From Peptoniphilus lacrimalis DSM 7455 (GTDB lineage Bacteria > Bacillota > Clostridia > Tissierellales > Peptoniphilaceae), in NCBI RefSeq assembly GCF_000378725.1, contig NZ_KB900368.1, forward strand, positions 205,398 to 269,397: a stretch of DNA of 64,000 nt. Direction: 5' to 3'. Under the pieces are notes generated by a model. It ran no database searches. It was not told where the DNA came from and worked only from the letters and a program-made list of their open reading frames with translations. The translations under genes were made by a program, and so were the position numbers. Shown piece after piece: positions 44,531-54,126 of this stretch; position 1 is the stretch's first letter, and each line of letters begins with the position of its first letter.

Positions 44531-45718
44531 ATGACAAGATATGTTGGTACAGTTGTTCGTGGTATTCGTACACCTATTGTAAAAAGTGGTGACGAATTGG
44601 TTTCTATAGTTAGAGATTCATTAAAACTCGCAACTGATGCTGAAAATATTCAAATCCGTGATAGGGATGTTGTTGCTGTTACAGAATCTTTAGTAGCTAG
44701 AGCTCAAAATAATTATGTTAATGTTGACCAAATAGCTAAAGATTTGAATGCTAAATTTGATAAAGAAATAGGTATTGTTTTTCCTATTCTAAGTCGTAAC
44801 AGATTTTCAACTATTTTAAGAGCTATTGCAAAGACTGGAAAGAAAATTCATATTCTTTTCTCTTACCCTTCAGACGAAGTTGGTAATGCTCTTATGAGTC
44901 CTGATCTTTTAATCGACAAAAAGATTAATCCCTATTCAGATGTATTAGAAGAAAAAGACTACAGAAGAATTTTTGGACCTGTAGTTAAACATCAATTTAC
45001 AGGTATTGACTATGTAAGTTTATATAAGGATATATGCAAGGATAATGACTGCGAAATTCATTTTTCTAATAACCCTGTCACAATTTTAAAATATACTGAC
45101 GAAGCATTAATTTGCTCCACTCACACACGTTTTAATATTAAAAGAATTTTGAAGGATGCAGGTGCTAAAGTTTGTCTTGCTCTTGATGATATCATGACTG
45201 AAAGTATTGATGGTAGTGGCTTTAACGAACAATTTGGTCTACTTGGTTCAAACTATGCATCAGACTCAAGACTAAAGTTATTCCCTAGAAATGGTCAAGA
45301 TTTTGTAGATAATTTACAAAAATCACTAAAAGACTTATATGGAAAAGAAATAGAAGTTATGATTTACGGAGATGGTGCTTTCAAAGACCCAGTTGGAAAA
45401 ATTTGGGAACTTGCTGACCCAGTTGTTTCTCCTGCTCATACAAAAGGACTTGTTGGTCAACCAAATGAATTAAAAATAAAATATATTGCTGACACAGACC
45501 TTAAAGATATGAATACCGAAGAAGCTACTAAAGCTATGAAAGATAAGATTTCTCACAAAAATGCAAATTTAGTTGGAACTAATGAAACACTAGGAACCAC
45601 TCCAAGAAGAATTACAGACCTTCTTGGTTCACTATGCGACTTGACCAGTGGTAGTGGTGATAAGGGAACTCCAGTTATTTTAATCCAAGGTTATTTCGAC
45701 AATTTTGCAAGTGAATAA
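44531..45718 (+). CDS. CofE-like protein (F420-0:gamma-glutamyl ligase family domain)
   Basis: 395 residues. The N-terminal half has the CofE layout: VVRGIRTPIVKSGDELVSIVRDSL, IRDRDVVAVTESLVARAQ, FPILSRNRFSTILRAIAK; later blocks DGSGFNEQFGLLGSNYA and IYGDGAFKDPVGKIWELADP are typical of the long form in Firmicutes. CofE adds gamma-linked glutamates to coenzyme F420. No F420 genes are seen here and these organisms are not known to make F420, so the substrate is probably different. Monocistronic with its own promoter and terminator. Confidence 0.82.
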   Translation: MTRYVGTVVRGIRTPIVKSGDELVSIVRDSLKLATDAENIQIRDRDVVAVTESLVARAQNNYVNVDQIAKDLNAKFDKEIGIVFPILSRNRFSTILRAIAKTGKKIHILFSYPSDEVGNALMSPDLLIDKKINPYSDVLEEKDYRRIFGPVVKHQFTGIDYVSLYKDICKDNDCEIHFSNNPVTILKYTDEALICSTHTRFNIKRILKDAGAKVCLALDDIMTESIDGSGFNEQFGLLGSNYASDSRLKLFPRNGQDFVDNLQKSLKDLYGKEIEVMIYGDGAFKDPVGKIWELADPVVSPAHTKGLVGQPNELKIKYIADTDLKDMNTEEATKAMKDKISHKNANLVGTNETLGTTPRRITDLLGSLCDLTSGSGDKGTPVILIQGYFDNFASE

Positions 45719-45733
45719 TATTAATTTAATTTT

Positions 45734-45765
45734 AAAAGGACTTCTGCATTGAAGTCCTTTTTTTA
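45734..45765. terminator. Bidirectional terminator
   Basis: AAAAGGACTTC-TGCATT-GAAGTCCTTTT followed by T; convergent genes on either side. Confidence 0.88.
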
Positions 45766-46875
45766 ATCTCTAACTATTAATCTTACTGTATTTGTGTTAG
45801 TAAGATATATCAAGTTTGAATATGAAATTTTAAACTTTATTATATCTCCAACTTTTGTTGGCTCTTTTGCATTAGTAACATCTAAAATTGTATGGTCAGA
45901 TGATGCTCCAAGTACCTTAATATTCTTATCGAATGCTTTAAGAGCGAAGGGGTCATTACCATAATCTAGTTTACCAATAGAAACAATTGCCCTTGTATGA
46001 ATACCTATATCTTCATATTCAACAACATTTCCAAAGGCATCTACACCTCTTTGACCTACAGGAAAAGAAGGCTTTGTTTCCACCTCTACTACTTGAGTCC
46101 ATAATTCAAAAACATCATCATGCAAATAGTCAAGGTCAAGTCCCCAAGTACCAAGACCCATTAACACTGACTCACCCAGCCTTAATTCATTAATACCTTC
46201 AGGGATTTTTTTATCTAACAAGGTTAATAATGAAGAAGAACCTCCGCCAGAAACTATATCAATTTTTCTATTAATTCTTTTTTCAATTTCATCTTTAATA
46301 TCTACAAGTTCTTGAAGTTTTTCCGGAGTTGCAACAATAGAGCCATAACATCCTAAATTAGTTCCTACTCCTGCTAAATATAAATTATCGTATTCATTTT
46401 CAATTTTTAAAGCTTCTTCAAATAGATGATCTTTATTCCAGAAGCCTTCTCTCAGATCCCCTATATCTGCCATTAAAACAATTTTATGAATAAGTCCTTG
46501 TTTTTTTGCAGCTTCATTTATTAATTTAATTACACTAGGGTCTGACTGCAAAGAAATTTGGCAAATTCTCACAAGTTCATCTACTTCAGAAGGCATAGAA
46601 ATTCTTATGCACATCAGAGGTGTTTGCAAATTTAATTCTTTGATCACGTTTAGCTGTTCTAATCTTGACGAAGCAATAAAATCAACCTTTCCATCATAAA
46701 CTTTAGCAATTTCAGCAATGCCGTTAAAGCCTTTTATAACTCCAACTATTGATACATTATAAATTTGGCAACGCTTAGTAAGCGCTGCCAAATTATCTCT
46801 AAGTTTATTTAAATTGCAAACAATATAAGGATAAGTTAAATACGAACTGTTCCGTCTATTGGTTTTGTTGGCCAT
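45763..46875 (-). CDS. orr: Ornithine racemase-like PLP enzyme (alanine/ornithine racemase fold)
   Basis: 370 residues, fold type III PLP enzyme. VSIVGVIKGFNG carries the PLP lysine; VLMADIGDLREGFW, GVGTNLGCYGSI, IVSGGGSSSLL and ELRLGESVLMG match the ornithine racemase of clostridia. It interconverts L- and D-ornithine. The ATG overlaps the end of the antiporter gene by 40 bases, and AAGG lies upstream; no alternative in-frame start exists before the conserved YPYIV. It is the last gene after argCJBD and nhaC, so ornithine is the likely substrate. Confidence 0.85.
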   Translation of the reverse strand: MANKTNRRNSSYLTYPYIVCNLNKLRDNLAALTKRCQIYNVSIVGVIKGFNGIAEIAKVYDGKVDFIASSRLEQLNVIKELNLQTPLMCIRISMPSEVDELVRICQISLQSDPSVIKLINEAAKKQGLIHKIVLMADIGDLREGFWNKDHLFEEALKIENEYDNLYLAGVGTNLGCYGSIVATPEKLQELVDIKDEIEKRINRKIDIVSGGGSSSLLTLLDKKIPEGINELRLGESVLMGLGTWGLDLDYLHDDVFELWTQVVEVETKPSFPVGQRGVDAFGNVVEYEDIGIHTRAIVSIGKLDYGNDPFALKAFDKNIKVLGASSDHTILDVTNAKEPTKVGDIIKFKISYSNLIYLTNTNTVRLIVRD

Positions 46876-48323
46876 GTTACTACCTTAGAATTTGCTTGTT
46901 TAGCATTTAATCTATTACCTTCCATATCAGCACATGTTAAACCTGCAAGTGCCATAATAGCAACTACTATAGGCATAGTGTAGTTGAAGAATAGGTAAGG
47001 TAAGTATTGTCCTACACTCATCTTTAATGTTGTTGACATATAAACACCACAAGTGTTCCATGGAATCATTGCACCTGAAACTGTACCTGCACCTTCAAGA
47101 GCATTTGATAAAGTTTTTGGATGTAGACCCATGTTGTGATATTCTTCTGCATACATACGACCAGGAACTACGATTGAAATGTATTGTTCTGGCATTGTAG
47201 CATTAGATGCGAAACAAGTTACTTCTGTAAGAATAACAAGTTTTGCTGGTGTGTTAGCAAGTGGTTTTAACTTATTAACAATAACTTGAAGTTGTTTTGT
47301 ATCTTCCATGATACCACCGAACATCATAGCTATTAAAGTCATGGAAACTGAATTCATCATGTTCATTAGACCACCAGTTGAAAGTAGATTATCTACTGAT
47401 TCAAGTCCTGTTTCAGAAACAAATCCGTTCATACCACAGTCAAGTATTGTACCTAAATTTGAATTTCCAAATAAAGCACCCATTACTGCACCAACAAAAG
47501 CTCCTATAGCTATACCAGGAATAGCTGGCATTTTCATAGCTACACAAACAATAACTACGACAGGTGGAATTAATAGGAATGGGTTGATTGTAAATGAAGC
47601 TTTAAGAGCATTTGAAATTTCAGCAACTGAACTTAAGTCAGCTCCACCACCTTGATAATAATGGAATCCTAATGCTCCGAAAAATATAATTGATAGTGTA
47701 TACGCAACAACTGTTGGTAAAATCATGAACTTAACGTGAGTTATAACGTCAGTACCTGCCATAGCTGGTGCTAAGTTTGTTGTGTCTGATAATGGAGACA
47801 TTTTATCGCCAAAGTATGCTCCTGAAAGACAAGCACCTGCTGTTGCTGCTGGGTTAATTCCAAGTCCTAATGAAATACCCATAAGAGCGATACCCATTGT
47901 ACCAACTGTTCCCCAAGAAGTACCTGTTGCTAGGGATGTAATTGAACAAATAATTAATGCAGCTATTAAGAAGATACTTGGGTGAATAATCTTTAATCCA
48001 TAATAAATCATTGCTGGTACAACACCTGCATCTACCCAAATACCAACTAATATACCTATGATAATCAAAATAATTACTGATTGAAGGGCTTTATAAATAC
48101 CGTCCATCATCATTTTTTCAATTCTATCCCACTTATATCCAAGTTTTAATGCCATTAATGCTGCTGCGCAAGCACCAACAAACATTGGAACGTGTGGGTC
48201 AACATGATAAACTATAATACCTACTGCTAATACGCCAATTAAGATAGCTAATGATAATAATGCTTCCCAAAGATGAGGCATTCTGCCTTCTTTTATCTCT
48301 TGTTGTTTTTTGTTATTTTCCAT
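46836..48323 (-). CDS. NhaC-family Na+/H+ antiporter-type transporter
   Basis: 495 residues with about twelve membrane segments. ATGTSWGTVGTMGIALMGI, LSGAYFGDKMSPLSDTTNLA and GAMIPWNTCGVYMS are NhaC-family motifs. Members exchange Na+ for H+ or for amines, amino acids or malate (as in MleN). Coupling to ornithine racemase suggests it carries ornithine or a related amino acid, by context only. Confidence 0.85.
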   Translation of the reverse strand: MENNKKQQEIKEGRMPHLWEALLSLAILIGVLAVGIIVYHVDPHVPMFVGACAAALMALKLGYKWDRIEKMMMDGIYKALQSVIILIIIGILVGIWVDAGVVPAMIYYGLKIIHPSIFLIAALIICSITSLATGTSWGTVGTMGIALMGISLGLGINPAATAGACLSGAYFGDKMSPLSDTTNLAPAMAGTDVITHVKFMILPTVVAYTLSIIFFGALGFHYYQGGGADLSSVAEISNALKASFTINPFLLIPPVVVIVCVAMKMPAIPGIAIGAFVGAVMGALFGNSNLGTILDCGMNGFVSETGLESVDNLLSTGGLMNMMNSVSMTLIAMMFGGIMEDTKQLQVIVNKLKPLANTPAKLVILTEVTCFASNATMPEQYISIVVPGRMYAEEYHNMGLHPKTLSNALEGAGTVSGAMIPWNTCGVYMSTTLKMSVGQYLPYLFFNYTMPIVVAIMALAGLTCADMEGNRLNAKQANSKVVTWPTKPIDGTVRI

Positions 48324-48398
48324 AATATAAAAACCGCCTTTTAATAAATCGTTTTCTTAAGTTATTTAAAAAAATTTAAATCCTAAGATTTATTTTTG

Positions 48399-48429
48399 TT
48401 TTGCTTGGCAGCAAATCTGCCAAGCAAAA
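48399..48429. other. Perfect 13-bp intercistronic hairpin between argD and nhaC
   Basis: TTTTGCTTGGCAG and CTGCCAAGCAAAA with a 5-base loop. Neither strand has a proper T run directly after the stem, so it is not a standard terminator. It may stabilise or process the arg-nhaC transcript. Confidence 0.65.
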
Positions 48430-48443
48430 TCTAATTAAATTAA

Positions 48444-49658
48444 TTATTTACCAATTTCAGTTAGCACTTGTTCAAGAATTTCTAGTGCATCGTCTAATGT
48501 TTCTTTTGGTATATTTAAAGCTGGAACAAATCTTAATACATTTCCTGCTGTACAGTTAAGGATAAGACCTTTTTCAAAACATGGATTTGTTACTACGTGA
48601 GCATCTTCCACATCAAGAACTGCACCAACTATTAAACCTCTACCTCTAACTTCCTTAATAACTGGATGTTTTTTCTTCATTTCATTTAATCTTTCTTGAA
48701 GGTAAGCACCCATTTCTTGAGCTCTTTCAGGAAGTTTGTTTTCAATAATAGCTGTTAAAGCTGCTGCTGCAGTAGCTGTAGCTATTGGGTTACCACCGTA
48801 AGTAGTTCCGTGGTTACCTGGTTTTAATACATCTGCGAATTTTCCTCTAGCACAGAATGCACCAATTGGAATACCATTACCTAAAGCTTTTGCAAGTGTC
48901 ATAACGTCTGGTTCAACGCCATATCCTTGGTGAGCAAATAGATATCCAGTTCTTCCGCATCCAACTTGAACTTCATCAAAGATTAAAACAATATCTTTTT
49001 CAGTACAGAATGCACGAAGTTCTTTTAAGAATTCTTCAGTACATGGAATAACTCCACCTTCACCTTGTACAGGTTCGATGATTACTGCAGCTGTGTTTGC
49101 ATTATATTCTTGCTTAACAGATTCCATGTCATTTAGAAGAGCATATCTAAATCCTGCTGGAAGTGGTTCAAAACCTAAGTGAGATTTATCTTGTCCAGTA
49201 GCTGTTAATGTAGCTAAAGTTCTTCCATGGAAAGATTGTTTGAAGCTTATAACTTCATATCTTTCTGGATGTCCTTGCATTTTTTGATATTTACGAGCAA
49301 GTTTCATTGCTCCTTCATTTGATTCAGCACCTGAGTTACTGAAGAAAACTTTATCCATGCAAGAATTTTCAATAATAATTTTTGCTAGTCTAACACCTGG
49401 TTCAATGTAGAAATAGTTTGCACATTGAGTTAGTGTAGCTGCTTGTTCTTGAGTAGCTTTAACTACATCTGGATAGCAATGTCCTAATGCATTAACTGCA
49501 ACACCTTGTAATAAGTCAATATATTTCTTTCCATCAGCATCCCAAAGGTAAGAACCTTCACCTTTTACCATGCCAACTTCATATTGACCATAAGTATCCA
49601 TAGTGTACTTTTTACCAGCAGCAACTATGTCCTTATTATTTGTAAATTTTTTATTCAT
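48444..49658 (-). CDS. argD: Acetylornithine aminotransferase
   Basis: 404 residues, class III PLP aminotransferase. FFSNSGAESNEGAMKLAR, IFDEVQVGCGRTG and TLAKALGNGIPIGAF (PLP lysine) are present. It converts N-acetylglutamate semialdehyde to N-acetylornithine. The family cannot be separated from succinylornithine or GABA aminotransferases by motif alone, but the argCJB neighbours settle it. The gap to argB is 18 bases. Confidence 0.95.
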   Translation of the reverse strand: MNKKFTNNKDIVAAGKKYTMDTYGQYEVGMVKGEGSYLWDADGKKYIDLLQGVAVNALGHCYPDVVKATQEQAATLTQCANYFYIEPGVRLAKIIIENSCMDKVFFSNSGAESNEGAMKLARKYQKMQGHPERYEVISFKQSFHGRTLATLTATGQDKSHLGFEPLPAGFRYALLNDMESVKQEYNANTAAVIIEPVQGEGGVIPCTEEFLKELRAFCTEKDIVLIFDEVQVGCGRTGYLFAHQGYGVEPDVMTLAKALGNGIPIGAFCARGKFADVLKPGNHGTTYGGNPIATATAAAALTAIIENKLPERAQEMGAYLQERLNEMKKKHPVIKEVRGRGLIVGAVLDVEDAHVVTNPCFEKGLILNCTAGNVLRFVPALNIPKETLDDALEILEQVLTEIGK

Positions 49659-49676
49659 TGGTATTACCTCCTTTAA

Positions 49677-50561
49677 TTACCACTTAATTCCAACGCTATC
49701 TTTAGCTTCACCAACAACAGTTCCATGTCCGCCTTCTGCAACGAAAGCTTCATATAAGATACTGTGTGGTTTTCTACCATCCATAATATGGACTTGGTTT
49801 ACACCATTATTGATAGCTTCAACACAACTATCAACCTTTGGAATCATTCCTCCAGCTATAGTTCCAATTTCCTTAAGTTTAGTAACATCTTTAATATTTA
49901 AATAACTGATGACATCTTTGACTTTAATATCATTGCAAAGTCCTTCAATATCAGTTAATAAAATCAACTTTTCTGCCTTTAAAGCTGATGCCAAAGCTCC
50001 AGCTGCAGTATCTCCATTAATATTGTAGGAATTTCCTTTATCATCTGCACCTATTGGAGAAATGATTGGAATATATCCTGCTTTAATAAGAGCATCTATA
50101 GGTTCAGCATTCACTGAAACAACTTCTCCTACATAACCATAATCATAGTCTGATTGATTTTTCTTGCAGAAATAAATTCTTCCATCAGAACCTGATAAGC
50201 TTACAGCCTTACCACCTAAAGCACTTACCTTTTTAACCAAATCTGCACTTACAGAACCTGAAAGAACCATCTCAACAACTTCAATAATTTCTTTAGTGGT
50301 TACTCTCAAACCGTTTACAAACTCGCTTTCAATGTTTAGTCTTTCAAGCATTCTATTGATAGCTGGTCCGCCACCATGGGAAAGAACAACATTAACACCA
50401 AGTGCTTGTAAAAGTACAGCATCTTCGATAACTGCATTTTTAACTTCTTCGTTAATCATGGCATTTCCGCCAAATTTAACTACTACAGTTTTTCCTTTAT
50501 ATTGGTTTATAAAGGGCATAGCTTCAATTAAAGCATTAACTTTTTCTTCTATATTTATCAA
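49677..50561 (-). CDS. argB: Acetylglutamate kinase
   Basis: 294 residues from a TTG at 50559-50561. AAGGAGG lies five bases upstream of this TTG; the longer frame to 50594 would start inside argJ with no such site. TVVVKFGGNAM, LSHGGGPAINRML and NINGDTAAGALASALKAEKL are kinase motifs. It phosphorylates N-acetylglutamate, the second step of ornithine synthesis, and is often the arginine-feedback point. Confidence 0.95.
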   Translation of the reverse strand: MINIEEKVNALIEAMPFINQYKGKTVVVKFGGNAMINEEVKNAVIEDAVLLQALGVNVVLSHGGGPAINRMLERLNIESEFVNGLRVTTKEIIEVVEMVLSGSVSADLVKKVSALGGKAVSLSGSDGRIYFCKKNQSDYDYGYVGEVVSVNAEPIDALIKAGYIPIISPIGADDKGNSYNINGDTAAGALASALKAEKLILLTDIEGLCNDIKVKDVISYLNIKDVTKLKEIGTIAGGMIPKVDSCVEAINNGVNQVHIMDGRKPHSILYEAFVAEGGHGTVVGEAKDSVGIKW

Positions 50562-50574
50562 ATTATCCTCCTTA

Positions 50575-51798
50575 TTAAGAACGATAATCCCCATTGATTT
50601 TTACATAATCATATGTCAAGTCGCATCCGTAAGCTGTTGCGCAAGCATCTCCGTCATGTAAATCAACAGTAATGTAAATTTCTTCTTCAGATAAAATTTC
50701 TTTAGCCTTATCTTCGTCAAAGTCAGTACCGAATCCGCCTTCCATAACTGCGATTTTACCAGCTTTACTTTCTAGGAAGCAATCTGCCTTTGATACATCA
50801 AATTTTGCTCCAGAATAACCAGCTGCAGCCATAATACGTCCCCAGTTGGCATCTTTACCATAAATAGCAGTTTTTACAAGAGATGAACATACTATTGACT
50901 TAGCAACAAGTCTTGCATCTTTATCAGTTGGAAGGTTGTTAGCATGTGAAACTATCATATGAGTAGCACCTTCGCCATCTCTAGCTATTCTTAAAGTAAT
51001 ATCTAAGCAAATTTCTTTTATAAGTTTTGCAAATTTTTCTTTATCTTCTTTAGTTTTTATTTCTACTCCACTAGCTCCATTAGCTATTAAGAATAAAGAG
51101 TCATTAGTAGAAGTATCTCCATCAACAGAAAGCATATTGAAAGTATCGTCTACGCTTGCTGATAAATACTTTTGAAGTTCAGCTTGTTCAATCTTAGCAT
51201 CAGTAGTTATATAAACTAGCATTGTTGCCATGTTTGGATGAATCATACCACTACCTTTTGCCATAGCTCCGATAGTAACTTTACCACCAGAAAATTCTAC
51301 TTCCATGGCAGATTCTTTTTTAACTGTATCTGTAGTCATGATTGCATAAGCTGCATCAGTACCTTGTTCTCTACTTAGAGTTGGTACAATCTTTTCAAGA
51401 CCTTTAAGAGCTTTTTCTACTGGTAATTGTTGACCAATAACACCTGTTGAAGAAACAAATACTTGATCTTCGCCTAGTCCTAAAAGTTCTTCAGCTTTCT
51501 TTTCAACAGCTTTTGCATTATCAATACCTTTTTGACCAGTAGCTGCATTAGCAATACCTGAATTGATAACAACTGCTCTAGCTTTTCCCTTCTTTAAGAT
51601 TTCTCTATCAAGAATTACTGGAGCTGCGCAGAAAACATTAGTTGTAAATACAGCCGCACAAGTTGCTTCTTTTTCAGAATAGATAACTGCTAAATCAGGC
51701 TTTTCAGGATTTTTGCTTTTGAATCCACAATAAGTGGCACCCGCTAAAAATCCTTTAGGTGAAGTTATTCCTCCACCTTCAATTTTTTTGTAATCCAT
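50575..51798 (-). CDS. argJ: Glutamate N-acetyltransferase / amino-acid acetyltransferase (ArgJ)
   Basis: 407 residues. VFTTNVFCAAPV, INSGIANAATG, and the autoprocessing site in KGSGMIHPNMATML, where the Thr becomes the N-terminal nucleophile of the beta chain. It transfers acetyl from acetylornithine to glutamate, releasing ornithine and recycling the acetyl group. No argA is in the cluster, so it may be bifunctional. Confidence 0.96.
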   Translation of the reverse strand: MDYKKIEGGGITSPKGFLAGATYCGFKSKNPEKPDLAVIYSEKEATCAAVFTTNVFCAAPVILDREILKKGKARAVVINSGIANAATGQKGIDNAKAVEKKAEELLGLGEDQVFVSSTGVIGQQLPVEKALKGLEKIVPTLSREQGTDAAYAIMTTDTVKKESAMEVEFSGGKVTIGAMAKGSGMIHPNMATMLVYITTDAKIEQAELQKYLSASVDDTFNMLSVDGDTSTNDSLFLIANGASGVEIKTKEDKEKFAKLIKEICLDITLRIARDGEGATHMIVSHANNLPTDKDARLVAKSIVCSSLVKTAIYGKDANWGRIMAAAGYSGAKFDVSKADCFLESKAGKIAVMEGGFGTDFDEDKAKEILSEEEIYITVDLHDGDACATAYGCDLTYDYVKINGDYRS

Positions 51799-51849
51799 AT
51801 ATTTCTCCTTTCGATAGGTTATATAAATATATTAATAATAAATTATTAA

Positions 51850-52902
51850 TTATGGATACATTGGTGGACGTAATAGTCCTGTAGTTTCAGGTTTTCCAAA
51901 AATGATATTCATATTTTGGATAGCTTGTCCTGCTGCTCCCTTGCCTATATTATCAATAACAGAAGAAATTATGAATCTCTTAGTTCTTGCATCATAAGAT
52001 GGGCTTATACAACAGAAGTTAGTTCCAGCTGTCCATTTTGTTTCAACTGGTTTTGAAGCAGGATAAACATGAACAAATGGTTCATCTTTATAATGTTTTT
52101 GATATAATTCATAAAGGTCTTCATTTGAAATGTCATGATTTGAAGTTGCATAAATAGTTGCTTCAATACCACGAATTTGTGGAGACAAGTGTGGTTGGAA
52201 ATTAATCATTTGATGTTTACCAGTAATGTACTCGATGTTTTGTTCGATTTCTGGAGTGTGACGGTGTCCACCACCTAATGAATAAGCTCTGAAACTGTTT
52301 TCAGATTCTGTAATCATTTTGTTTAACATTGGTCTTCTACCAGCTCCAGTGTATCCGCTCTTAGCATCAATAATGATAGTATTTTCAACTACAAATCCTT
52401 CCTTAAGAATTGGCATTAATCCAAGAGTTGAAGCTGTTGGATAACATCCTGGGTTAGAAATAAGATTTTGACCCTTTGCATCTTTTCTATTCATTTCTGG
52501 GATACAATATACACAGTTCCTTGTCATTTCAGGATATGTATGTTTAATTTTGTACCATTTTTCATAAACTGCTGGATCACGGAAACGTAAATCTGCACCA
52601 AAGTCTATAAATTTCTTTCCACCTTTGAGAACCTTATCAGCAAGTTCACAAGTAGTACCTGCATCAACTGCTGCTAAAACTACATCACTAGCTTCAATAA
52701 GTTTACGAAGAGATTCATCAGAAGTATCCAAGATTTCCATGTCATGGAATCCTTGTAATTGTGGGTGAACGTTTTGAATTAAGTCACCTTTTGCGAATCC
52801 ATCTGCAACCATTTGAAGTTCAGCATCTGGATAATTTACCATTAATCTTAGGAATTCGCCGCAAGCATAAGCAGCTGCTCCTACAACTGAATATTTAATC
52901 AT
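51850..52902 (-). CDS. argC: N-acetyl-gamma-glutamyl-phosphate reductase
   Basis: 350 residues. SVVGAAAYACGEFLRLM is a slightly altered nucleotide-binding start (usual GASGYxG). ISNPGCYPTASTLGL carries the catalytic Cys, and GGGHRHTPEIEQ the catalytic His. First gene of argC-argJ-argB-argD. Preceded by AAAGGAGC. It reduces acetylglutamyl phosphate with NADPH. Confidence 0.95.
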   Translation of the reverse strand: MIKYSVVGAAAYACGEFLRLMVNYPDAELQMVADGFAKGDLIQNVHPQLQGFHDMEILDTSDESLRKLIEASDVVLAAVDAGTTCELADKVLKGGKKFIDFGADLRFRDPAVYEKWYKIKHTYPEMTRNCVYCIPEMNRKDAKGQNLISNPGCYPTASTLGLMPILKEGFVVENTIIIDAKSGYTGAGRRPMLNKMITESENSFRAYSLGGGHRHTPEIEQNIEYITGKHQMINFQPHLSPQIRGIEATIYATSNHDISNEDLYELYQKHYKDEPFVHVYPASKPVETKWTAGTNFCCISPSYDARTKRFIISSVIDNIGKGAAGQAIQNMNIIFGKPETTGLLRPPMYP

Positions 52903-53228
52903 TAATATTGTAGCTCCTTTCTACCTATAAAATTTTTCAGAAGTAAATTTTTATTACTTCACTTCTTGTTTAATATTCTATAACTTATTTTAAATTATTT
53001 CAAGTCAATTTTTTATGTTAAAGATATAACAAAGTAAATTTTTTTGCATTTTTTTAATTTATTTATTATTAAATTTACTATGAGTTAAATTTCCCCCTAT
53101 GATTATATAATTTTTTATTTACATATTATTCTTTTTGCCAAACTAAGTTGCTAAAATTACCTTGTTAAATTTGATATTTGCCTAATAATCTGTAATTTTT
53201 TTAAAAAAATAAATAAAATCTCCATAAA
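52903..53228. other. AT-rich spacer upstream of argC
   Basis: No gene seen. On the minus strand a TTGACT at 53003-53008 and TATAGA near 52982 are 20 bases apart, a poor promoter spacing; the argC promoter probably lies here. No clear ArgR operator could be identified by eye. Confidence 0.45.
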
Positions 53229-53257
53229 AAATAAGCTCAACTTACAGAGCTTATTTG
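53229..53257 (-). terminator. Terminator after aroE
   Basis: Minus strand AAATAAGCTC-TGTAAGTT-GAGCTTATTT followed by T; it ends the long proB-to-aroE run. Confidence 0.82.
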
Positions 53258-53265
53258 ATTTCTTG

Positions 53266-54126
53266 TCATTTTAATAATTTTACTATTCGTTCTTTAATCA
53301 GTTTGGTATCCATTTCCTCACCAGTCCAGATATTAAAAGAAATAGCACCTTGATTTATCATCATGTCAATCCCATTGAAAACCTTTAACCCATAGGATTT
53401 TGCTTTTCTAAGTAGGGTTGTTTCTAATGGTGAATATATTATGTCATAGATAATTACAGGAAAACCTCTCAAATATTCCGGATCCATTGGGCTATCATCT
53501 TTTGACCTTCCCATGCCTATAGGCGTTGCATTTATTACTAGGCTCATTTTGTCTAAATTTTTGGCGAAGTCTTGTTGATCTTTTGTTAAAATTATTTCAA
53601 ATCCTTTTATTTTTTCTTCTAATCTTTTTTTTACATTTTTTGCCTTATAAAAATCTATTTCCTTAACATAAAGCCTTTTTAATCCCTCTAAACCTAAACA
53701 AGTTGCTATAGCAGAGCCTGCTCCTCCAAGGCCCATTATTCCAAAAGTTTTCCCTTTTATATCAATTGAGTTATTTTTTAATGATTTTACAAATCCACGC
53801 CCATCTGTATTATATCCCTTTATTTTTTTATTTTCGTCAATTAATATTGTATTGCAAGATCCAATTATTTGTACCTCATCAGAGGCTTCATCTAAATATT
53901 TTACTATTTCTATTTTGTTGGGGTAGGTTATATTTGCCCCTTTTGCACCGACAATTTTAAGAGTTTCTAAAACTTTTCCTAAGTCTTTCTTACCTGTTGG
54001 TAAACATAAATATACATAATCCTTTTTTACTTTATTAAAACTTAGATTATGCATAAAGGGAGAAAGGGAGTGACTGATGGGATCACCCAAAAGACCTATA
54101 AGTTTTGTATTTCCACTAATATTCAT
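53266..54126 (-). CDS. aroE: Shikimate dehydrogenase
   Basis: 286 residues. GLLGDPISHSLSPFMHN at the start, ANITYPNK (catalytic Lys), GLGGAGSAIA (nucleotide loop) and NATPIGM are all present. It interconverts 3-dehydroshikimate and shikimate. It overlaps dctP by 11 bases, an uncommon place for aroE, so it may serve uptake of shikimate or quinate rather than, or besides, aromatic synthesis. Confidence 0.93.
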   Translation of the reverse strand: MNISGNTKLIGLLGDPISHSLSPFMHNLSFNKVKKDYVYLCLPTGKKDLGKVLETLKIVGAKGANITYPNKIEIVKYLDEASDEVQIIGSCNTILIDENKKIKGYNTDGRGFVKSLKNNSIDIKGKTFGIMGLGGAGSAIATCLGLEGLKRLYVKEIDFYKAKNVKKRLEEKIKGFEIILTKDQQDFAKNLDKMSLVINATPIGMGRSKDDSPMDPEYLRGFPVIIYDIIYSPLETTLLRKAKSYGLKVFNGIDMMINQGAISFNIWTGEEMDTKLIKERIVKLLK

